A stretch of 64,000 bases of DNA from Gnetum montanum (taxonomy: Eukaryota; Streptophyta; Gnetopsida; Gnetales; Gnetaceae), in the NCBI GenBank assembly GCA_015680685.1, contig MNCI01026467.1:6121-70120 (forward strand), in the 5' to 3' direction. This document shows, piece after piece, positions 55,754-64,000 of the stretch (the stretch's first letter is position 1; each line of letters starts with the position of its first letter). A model generated the notes under the pieces. It did no database searches and was not told where the DNA came from. It was given only the letters and a program-made list of their open reading frames with translations. Both the position numbers and the translations under genes were made by a program.

Positions 55754-57599
55754 CCATTCTAAGCCCTTAGCTTTTTTTGTATTTTTGTTTTACACATTTT
55801 TTATTTTACACATCTTTTCAATTTTACTTATTTTTATTTTACACCATCGTTCACATTTTTACTATTTCTTTGTTTGATTTACTTTCATTCATCATACAAT
55901 GAGTACTCATGATGGTGGATTGTACTATAATAATGTTGATAATGTTGATACTAAGATATGGTTCTTTTGATAAAACAGGCAATGAGTCCATGACATCCAT
56001 TCCTCCATTCAACTCTATGGTCTCCCTTGTCTTGGAAATGTATTATCCCTTTTTATAAATAAACTTATTAATGAAGTGGTGACTTGGTATTCTTCAAACC
56101 AAGGAAAGACTCAATGTTTGAAAAGGGTGTGACTTCAAGGGGATTCAACGCACTTGTGTTGGCTATTCTCTTGGGTACTTGGATGCTTTTCATGGGTTTT
56201 CTGCCATTCCACTGATGACCAAATATTAGGAAGTTGAATGAATTAAACAAGTCTTTGCATGGTGTGGTTCTCACATCAAAAAAAAATTGGTGAGAATTCA
56301 AAGCACACCCCTTAGACATAATAATAAAATATGGGCTACAAGCACTAACTATGGCACTAGAAAGACATGTTACCCATGCCTAAAGGTTCCCTCTAACTAA
56401 GGCCCTTTCTTACTTCCTGCTTCTCTATCTTTCTCTCCTTGGAATGGTGGTCACTCTATGAATACATTCTTGTTGCTTCAAGAGGGAAGGTTGGTCAAAT
56501 GTGTTGATGTGATGTCACTGAATGTGGTTTGTTTGAATCCAGATTTGGAATGAATTCTATGCAGTCACCATAACCATATAATATACAAGGGACTTTACAC
56601 AACCTTGCTTTTGGGATTCCATTTCATTTTATCCTCTCCTTCCATATTTCTTCCCATATTCCACCTCATTGCTGGTTTTATGATCAATCTATATCTTGGT
56701 TGAGGCATTGTTCATCTTTGGTAACTTCTTGTGGGTAGGTTCTTAACCATTCTTCCATACATCATTCCTAGAGCCTATGGACTCTTTGGTTTGTGGGTCT
56801 ATTAGGGCATAAAAGGCATGAGCTTTCTTTGGGGAGGACCCACTAACATTCCTTTATGGTACAATTGTTAAGTTCTTTCCCTTAAACATTCTTTGCAATC
56901 AACCATTTTTCATTTCATCTCCATCCATGACATCCATTTTATTGGCTTCACCATTGTTATCTCTTATCTTTCTTGTTCCTTCAATATTTCCAACCTATTG
57001 CTACTGGAGGTTCACTCTTAGTCATGGGGGCCCTATCATAAACTTTTCCATTCTATTACCTATCTCACCCCTACACCTTGGGTAGTTGTCAGTTAAAAAC
57101 CTCTAACCTAGTATCTGCCATACCCAAAACCCAGCCAAGGTACTTCATATCAGGGCAAGGTATCAACTACATTGTATCTTATCTATCCTTGCTAATTCAT
57201 GATTGTGTTGTGTGTGCAGATGGAAATCATATGAAAAATGGACTAGGATAGGAGGGAGCACTTGGGATAGACTGAAGCAGGAGTAGTTATGCAAGGAACA
57301 CGCTTCATCACATGGCTATGGATAAACAACGGAGTGTACATTTCTGACATCGGCAGCAATGCACCTCATTCTATTTTTTCTCTCTCTTTCTCTTCAAGCT
57401 ATCAGATGAGGGTCTAGATGTCATCTATGTACAATGTTCACCATAATGGTTATGAACACCAATGCTGTAATATGTTTGTCGATCTATTCACCAGGCACTT
57501 TGAGTCTATCACCCATGTCACTGTCAGTTGTCATTCAGTCAATAATCCCATACCTTTCCAATATTTTGCAAGGAACTTGAGGATGAGTTTTTATTCTGT
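55754..57599 (+). other. C 3' non-coding region
   Basis: Homologous to A 32721-34642. No supported gene. GTGGGTC (56793-56799) faces GACCCAC (56837-56843), 37-base loop as in A. Confidence 0.7.
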
Positions 57600-57609
57600 T
57601 GTGGGGGTA

Positions 57610-58434
57610 TGATGAACTATGATATTGGGGCTATAATATCAGGTTTGCAATATCGAAGCTTACCAAGCGATATTGGGCATCCAATATTGCAACCTGCCTC
57701 ATTTCCTATAAATAAGAGGCGGGCATGCTTGGTTTGCATAATTAGTCTTAGTCCCTTACTCAAACTCTTGCATTTTTCCTTCCTCAAAGTTAGAATTATT
57801 TCTGAGTGCCTGCAGTAGGAGTCATGAAGTGAACGGATCTTTATTCAAGCATTGTGTACCTGAGCACACCTTATGGCCAGAAATAAAGATGAAGTTTGTG
57901 ATAAACCTTGTAGCATTTAGAATATCTTATTGAATGTTATTTACAATCATTTAAGGCTTTTCATAGTTAATTAATGTTCTCTCTCTCACATTGTTAACTC
58001 TCCCAAGTAAGCACACTCAGTACAACCACTTTGAGCATGCGTGGAACACTTGGTAAGCCAATAACGATTAGCATTTGGTAATCCCAGTAATGTTGCACTA
58101 GTTCAGGATGTGTACGACAAGTGGGGACAAATGTTGGTGTTAGGACTAGTTAGGGCATAGTCAATTAGTTAAATTAAATTAGTTACTTAATTAGTTCACT
58201 TCTCCCTTTGTAGTACCAGGACATAAAACATTAGAAAATATATAAATATCATATACCTCAAACTTACTTAACCATACAATCATGCTATATAAGTAAGCTT
58301 GGGAAGACAATGATTGACTAACCCGTCTGGGTACTGTAAAGGCGGATAAGCACCTAGTCTTTGGAATTCAACTAGATCATGTGTGTATTCTTGTATTCAT
58401 ATGGTTGAGTGTAGGGATACCTCACTACTCATCA
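57610..58434 (+). repeat. C 3' LTR
   Basis: 825 bp, preceded by TGTGGGGGTA. TATAAATA at 57707-57714 is intact here. Confidence 0.88.
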
Positions 58435-58439
58435 CATGA

Positions 58440-59252
58440 TATCAGTACCCTCTAATATGATAGAAGATTATGTAGAAGTATTTATGGATGATTTTTCAAT
58501 CTATTGGGATACTTATGAACAAATATTACAACATTTAGAAAGCATTCTAGATAGATGTATTAATAAAAATCTAATATTAAGTTTGGAGAAGAGTCATCTA
58601 ATGGTTACAAGTGGCATAGTATTAGGACATGTTATTTCTAAGCATGAAATAAGAATTGATGAGGAAAAAGTAACAGTAATATCTACACTCCTAGCTCCAA
58701 TTAACTTAAAGACTCTTCAATATTTTCTAGGACACTCTAGATATTATAGGTGATTTATCAAAGGATTTTCAAAAATCACTAAACCACTTTACATGCTCCT
58801 AGAAAAGGATGCTCCTTTTATATGGACTGATGACTATCAAGAAGCATTTTTAGAACTAAAGAAAAAGAGTAACCACTGCTCCTATACTTAATGCACCTAA
58901 TTGGGATGTTCCATTTGATTTGATGTGTGATGCTAGTGACATTGTTGTAGGTGCAATCTTAGGACAACAGATAGTGAATAAGCCATGAATCATATATTAT
59001 GTTTCTAAAAGTTTAGATAAATCCCAAGTAAATTATACAACTATGGAAAAAGAACTCTTTTCCATTGTATATACTTTGGATAAATTTATACATTATTTAA
59101 TAGGATATAAAACTAGAGTTTACACTGACCATTTAGCCATTAAAATTTTAGCTACCAAAAAAATAGAAAATGCTAAAATAATGAGATGGTTCCTATTACT
59201 TCAAGAATTTGACCTTGACATTTTAGATAAAATGGATAGAGAAATTTTTTGA
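58440..59252 (+). pseudogene. D reverse transcriptase (part 2) and RNase H
   Basis: VPSNMIEDYVEVFMDDFSIY (catalytic DD), LDRCINKNLILSLEKSHLM, GIVLGHVISKHEIRIDEEK, LQYFLGHSRYYR; then VPFDLMCDASDIVVGAIL, YYVSKSLDKSQVNYTTMEKEL and YKTRVYTDHLAIKIL. Athila RT/RNase H. Mostly open from 58436 to 58753 and 59043 to 59252, with a frameshift near 58870. Confidence 0.85.
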
Positions 59253-60605
59253 TAGATAATATTTCTATACTGGAAACAAGGGATGAAAATTGGAAAAAAG
59301 GAGTATTTCATGGTGAATTCCCTAATGAACGACTCTGTTCCATAAAGAAGGATCCTCGGTTTGTTGATATAGCAAACTATCTTGCCACCATGAAAGCCCC
59401 AACCCAATGGAGTAAGAAGGAAAAGAATCTTTCTTAAGAAACATCTTTAAATACATTTGGAATGAACCATACCTTTATGGAGTACATAAAGATAATGTAG
59501 CAAGAAGATGTATGGTTGAGGATGAATAACAAGAAATTTTACATGTGTCATGATAATCTTGGAGGTGGAAATTTTGACAGTAAATTCATTACAATCAAAA
59601 TCTTGCAAAGTGGATTTTATTGGCCTTCACTATTTAAAGATGTACATAAATATGTACAAGAATGTCATAAATGCCAATGAATAGGGGCCATAACTAAAAG
59701 ACAAGAAATGCCACTAAAGCCAATTTTAATAACTAAACCATTTGATGTGTGGGGTATAGACTTTTTTGGACCATTTTCAGCATCTAATGGATGTCAATAC
59801 ATTTTGGTTTATATAGACTATGGTACTAAGTGGGTAGAAGCTAAAGCCATCCTAACAAATGACATTAACGTAGTGATACCTTTCCTTGGAGAAAATATTT
59901 TGACATGATTTAGAACTCTATGAGTGATCATACGTGATCAAGGAACCCATTTTGTAAATAGAATAATGAAAAAATTCCTTAATTATTGTGGAATTCAACA
60001 TAATATAGCTACTACCTATCATCCTAAAACAAATGGTTAAGTAGAAAATGCAAATATAATCATTTTAAAGATATTAACAAAAACTGTATATGCTAAAAAG
60101 AAAGATTTTTCTAAAAAATTACAAGATGCACTTTGGGCTTATAGAATTACATATAAACCAAGTTTATGTTATTCACCTTAGCAATTAGTTTATGGTAAAC
60201 AACATTTATTGCTCGTAGGCATCAAATACCAATCCATACGATTAGCACAACCATTTAATGTTGATGAAGAAACAAATCATGACTCTAAAATGATTCAAAT
60301 ACATGAACTTAATGAAATAAGGTTGAATGCCCTTGACAAGCAAAAATTTATTAAAAAAACAAATAAAGAGTATACACAATAAGAAACATTTTTCAATAGG
60401 TGATAAAGTTCTTTTGTATAATATGAGATTACATAAATTTCTTGGTAATTTAACAACTAGCTGGGAAGGCCCTTATCTAGTGGTAAAACCCCATAATAAT
60501 AGAAGTGTCTTAATTTCACATATTGATGATTCATCAACTACAATTCTATTCAATAGAAAAAGTCTTAAGTTATATCATCAACATCATATTGAGGCACTAG
60601 GATAG
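59253..60605 (+). pseudogene. D integrase
   Basis: CHDNLGGGNFDSK and YVQECHKCQ (zinc part), PFDVWGIDFFGPFSASNGCQ, IDYGTKWVEAKA, IRDQGTHFVN, TYHPKTNG-VENAN (Asp, Asp, Glu all readable), LQDALWAYRITYKPSLCYSP, VYGKQHLLL and GDKVLLYNMRLHKFLG. Stops at 59907, 60039, 60179. Ends TAG near 60604. Confidence 0.85.
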
Positions 60606-63340
60606 GATAAACTAGTAGAGCTAAGTGAACCAACTTATCCCAAAGATGATGAAGGAAATGAAACAAGTCAACTAGAAGTCCAACCTATGGGTAGTAATCT
60701 TCAGCAAGATCCTTACATCGTATTGTAATATAATAAGTAAAGTATTTTAGTCTAAAAATTTTTCCTTGAAAAATGTAGAGGACAATAACAAATTTTATTG
60801 TTAGTTGGGACTTTAAAGAACTCATTAGCATTGTGTTTGGAATGCAAGAGAGAAGGAAAACTTTCCCTACCTTAAGATAGGTCGTTTTAAACCCAAAATC
60901 CATTTAAGGATGAGCCTTAGATTAGTAACTAATAAATTATGTCAATTAATTATTTTCTTTTTCCTTCCAATATTCTTTAAGTTTCTAAGTTTCATGAATC
61001 ATAGGAATAATAACCAAGTTTTGATTTTGAGCATTTATTAATGGGTCTAGTAATTACTTTCTTGATAAGTCAATATGAAAAAAAGGATTTGTCATATTAT
61101 GACTAACCATAAAGGTGCCTTTAGCATGAAAAATTTCATCAGTAATCAAGTGAGCCATCATCATATACATTCAAAGAGAATGTTTGCCCCCATAAAAACC
61201 TCATGATTGTAGAAGGCTATAGTGGTTTTAAAAAAATAAAAAATAGGCTACTATAAGTACCAAGGTCCCACTAGAACCTTTAATCATGAGCAGGGTGACA
61301 CTCCCACAAGAATCTTACTATTGGAGTGATGCTCACGGCTCACACTTTATAGCATCCCTCAAGAATCTCCTTTCATAAATAAAGTGTCTAATGATGGAAT
61401 AATAACTTTTCATACTCACTTTTCCAGCTATCACCTTTCAACTAGGGTATGACACTAGACTTGGCATATTGACTTATCTTAAGAGGTATTTTACTACTTC
61501 CTTTCATTTTTGCTCACTTTCCAAACTTGGCTTATTTTGTCCCTTATTTCATGTTACTTCTTACCTTAAAGAGTATTGTTTGTTTCAATTTTTGCTTCTT
61601 TCATTTTTATTATCTCTCATCTCTTTCTTTTTGAGCTACCATCTATCATGTCTAGTGGTACTTTTAGTACAAGGGTCTAACATGTGTTTCCCATTATGCC
61701 CTCCCTAGGTGTCAGTGGTTGAGATCCCTACTATGGTAAACCATTTTGGATCCTAATGTTTGCAAGGTCCAAGGCTATCGGTATACTATACATAATAGTG
61801 GGTCTATAAAATGCATGGAAATATTTGCTTTTTGTTATACCCACTTGACCAACCCACTTCTCAATTATTTATTACATTTTTACTGATTAACATAGGTATA
61901 ATACATATCCTAGTTTACTTTAACGGGGGATAACCAACTTTAAATGGATAGGATAGTAGGATATAACCAACATGGAAGCTAATCCAAGAGCAAGTTACAA
62001 AATGAGTTTGATGTAAGAAATGCATCTCGAATCCTTAGAACATAGGAAAGATTAAGACCTTGATTTTCTAAGACATTCTTGCAGCAAAAGAAGCAAACAT
62101 TATGAGGTGAGGTTTTAGCCCAATCAATCCTAGGAAAGGCCTTCCTAACAAAGTTATATATGGACTCCTACTCAAATAAGAAGAATTAATAACAATAAGT
62201 GAAAAAAGGAATAAAATTATGTACATTATTAAGTAAATAAAATCATTACACTAATGTCGATTACTATTGCATTTTGCAATGTAGGGTGATTAGGATAAGT
62301 TATTCTATTGAGGTATATTAAGGCATCAATGTCTATAGAAGTTAGAGATAGAAACTAAAAGTCCTTAGAATTGGTCCTATCAAGAGACAACAAGGGGTTG
62401 ATGTGTCATTAAAAGACAAATTAAGGTATATAGATTCTAGTGATATGGTTCAATAAAGTGAAAGATAAAACTCAAGTTATCAACTTAAATCGAGATGAGA
62501 CATAATGAATATATCAATTCATATAGATTCAATCAATATGAATCAAGGAAAATGATTTTGATGGAATATTTTGGTTTTGAACAATGTGCCTTCAATCTAA
62601 TTTAAGACATTCATCAAACATATCAATTCATGTTGCTCATATTGATGGAAAATGATAAGTATGAGATTTTCTTGAACATCTCGAGATTTATCAGTGTGAT
62701 TACAATTTAAATTGGTCTATTAGAGGGTTGAATATTTTATATATCAATCTATATCGATGGATCTATGAAATTCAATCCAAAACATCACAATCCACATCGA
62801 GGTTGTGATAAACATCAATATAGTTAAATTTGAAAAAAAAAACTAATAGTAAGATAGCAACTTTATTATAAAGCCAATGCCTCATTGGGGTGGATATGCA
62901 TTGTTAGTTAAAACCCCTATGAGGCAACATAGATTAGTACCTCCATCTGCAGCCATTAGGGCCTCCAATTTTTTTGGATTAAAATCCACAACACCTTCCC
63001 ATGAGGGATCATGATAAAGAGTGGGCTATCTATGCCCATGTCAACCTCCATCACTTAATCCTCACTATTCTTTCAAGAAGGTAAGAAAAATTTATCTATC
63101 ATAACCAATTTTTCTAAATCAATGATGAAATGTTAATCTTGTTTTTTTTCATTAGTGCGTAATTTCTCCATTATAAAATGGCTGAATCATCAAGCATCAA
63201 GTAGCAAGCCAAGGTAAGCATGGCCTTTACCGAAAAAATCACTAATAATTTCAATATGCTAAATATTTTGATTGTATTACATGCATCAAGGAGCAAATGC
63301 CTAAAATCACTCCTTGGCACTATGAGGCCAATTACTCTAA
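60606..63340 (+). other. Downstream of D: no supported gene
   Basis: 2.7 kb, AT-rich. It probably includes D's 3' non-coding region; GGGTGACACTCC and GGAGTGATGCTCAC (61293-61336) form an imperfect hairpin. ATCGAT-like motifs appear at 62750-62830, but no copy matching the presumed D 5' LTR could be aligned. I see nothing else. Confidence 0.4.
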
Positions 63341-63349
63341 GTGATTCAA

Positions 63350-63960
63350 CCACATGAATGCGATGGTGTGGCATCAGCTAGAAATGATGGACTATGGGAC
63401 TTTTATCAAACACCCCATCAATTGGTTCATCTAGGAAGATGTCTTAGAATTTTATAGGAACCTCAAACTGCACCTCACCAAGGTTGATCCTCTAGAGTGC
63501 TATTTGGTTTCTTTCGTCTAGAAGACAAGAGTCAATGTGATAGTGGCTAGGTTGCAAGAGTGGTTTGGGCTACCAAGTAGGAGGGACAACATTTTTTGAT
63601 TGAGAGTAAGCACAGAGAAGAAATATGATCTCTTCCACTAGTTCATTGGTGAGTTTGATTTTGAGTAGCTACAAGTATAGGGTTTACATTTTGTTAATCT
63701 TTAGCTTGAATACCATGTGATGCCATGGATGATCATGACAAACATCCTACCTTCTACACACACTACTTATGTGCTTAGCCTTGTACTTCATGTTATTAAA
63801 GCATTGAGGTTTAGGGAGGAAGAAAATGTTTCTTACCTTTGAATCAGGTATTTAATTTACCATTACAATGATGATTCCTTGCAATTTTGTTTTTCTTTCC
63901 TTATTGCAGCAATTCGTAAGAAGTGTGAAGTTATAGAGCTCTAGACAAGAACAAAGGTGC
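63350..63960 (+). pseudogene. Decayed plant-transposon-domain protein
   Basis: One frame with about ten stops: LKLHLTKVDPLECYLVSFV, KTRVNVIVARLQEWFGLPSR, LRVSTEKKYDLFH, NILPSTHTTYVLSLVLHVIK and DDSLQFCFSFLIAAIRKKCEV. The order of a G-L-P segment, an N-x-L-P-x-x-H segment and a final F-x-F-L-I-x-x-I-x-x-x-C segment is what I know from the putative plant transposon domain (PF20167). It may belong to another element extending past the window. Confidence 0.5.
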
Positions 63961-64000
63961 ACCTTTTGATCCTCAAGAAGGAAAAATTTTCCCATCCTTT

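Larger units (their letters stand above)
48602..58434 (+). mobile_element. Element C: full-type relative of A, inserted in D
   Basis: 9.8 kb, LTRs TGATGAACT to ATCA (784 and 825 bp), TSD CATAA (48597-48601) and CATGA (58435-58439), one mismatch. gag and protease are homologous to A; RT, RNaseH and integrase are present but stopped and frameshifted; a 1.9 kb 3' non-coding region is shared with A. Confidence 0.88.
44950..60605 (+). mobile_element. Element D: Athila-like, internal coding span, split by C
   Basis: gag, protease, RT (to 48601), C insertion, rest of RT, RNase H, integrase (to 60605). Motifs throughout are Athila-type (TTRSGKTIE, DLGASINIMPL, VFMDDFS, DVWGIDFFGPF). Removing C with one TSD restores FQRS(M/I)ISVPSNMIE in frame. 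Confidence 0.8.

Noticed and set aside
48602-58434. C treated as the 3' half of A
   Set aside because: Each has its own LTR pair, primer site and TSD, so they are two separate insertions.
62450-62830. D 3' LTR
   Set aside because: Shares only ATCGAT-like words with 44050-44916; I could not align them.

Overview
The window is intergenic DNA from a land plant with a large, repeat-dominated nuclear genome. A gymnosperm or other big-genome plant fits, but the species cannot be named from this sequence. I see no host housekeeping gene, tRNA or rRNA. Nearly everything is Ty3/gypsy LTR retrotransposon sequence in a nest. Chromovirus, Athila-like and Tat (dual RNase H) types are all present, most copies carry many stop codons, and terminal repeats and target-site duplications (TSDs) can still be read.

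Nest 1 (about 1.4-43.8 kb). Host element G (Del/Tekay-like, + strand) has its RNase H split by chromovirus E (4277-9751, TSD GGATT) and its integrase split by element H (10560-43038). H contains element A (11224-35688, TSD ATGAT, Athila-related, lacking RT/RNaseH/integrase) and chromovirus F on the - strand (39088-42934). A in turn has element B (12825-29843, TSD CTAAG, Tat type) inserted in its gag. The order G > H > A > B is four levels deep.

Nest 2 (about 44-61 kb). Athila-like element D has its RT split by C (48602-58434, TSD CATAA/CATGA). C is a relative of A that still has RT, RNaseH and integrase. The 3' end of another A-family LTR occupies 1-284. Decayed plant-transposon-domain coding sequence lies at 63.35-63.95 kb.

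The most remarkable content is in B. Between its gag-protease and its reverse transcriptase lies a 4.1 kb gene on the opposite strand (23072 to 18963). It can be read as eight exons with seven GT-AG introns of 70-270 bp, and the frame is kept across every junction (3276 nt, 1091 residues if the ten internal TAG/TGA stops are read through). The predicted protein joins an N-terminal HAD/FCP1-NIF-type phosphatase-like domain with altered catalytic motifs to a middle region resembling plant-transposon-associated proteins, then a basic stretch, a probable coiled coil and an acidic tail. A good + strand splice acceptor 94 bp upstream of its ATG suggests the whole antisense gene sits inside an intron of the retrotransposon pol transcript, where Ogre elements are known to have an intron. 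A 514-base assembly gap (23288-23801) removes the start of RT.

How it works together: the intact-type element supplies Gag, protease, RT/RNaseH and integrase. A probably depended on a C-like partner, and E and F of one chromovirus family have complementary deletions. All copies look inactive now. In-frame stops in B are almost only TAG/TGA, as expected from deamination of methylated CG/CHG cytosines.
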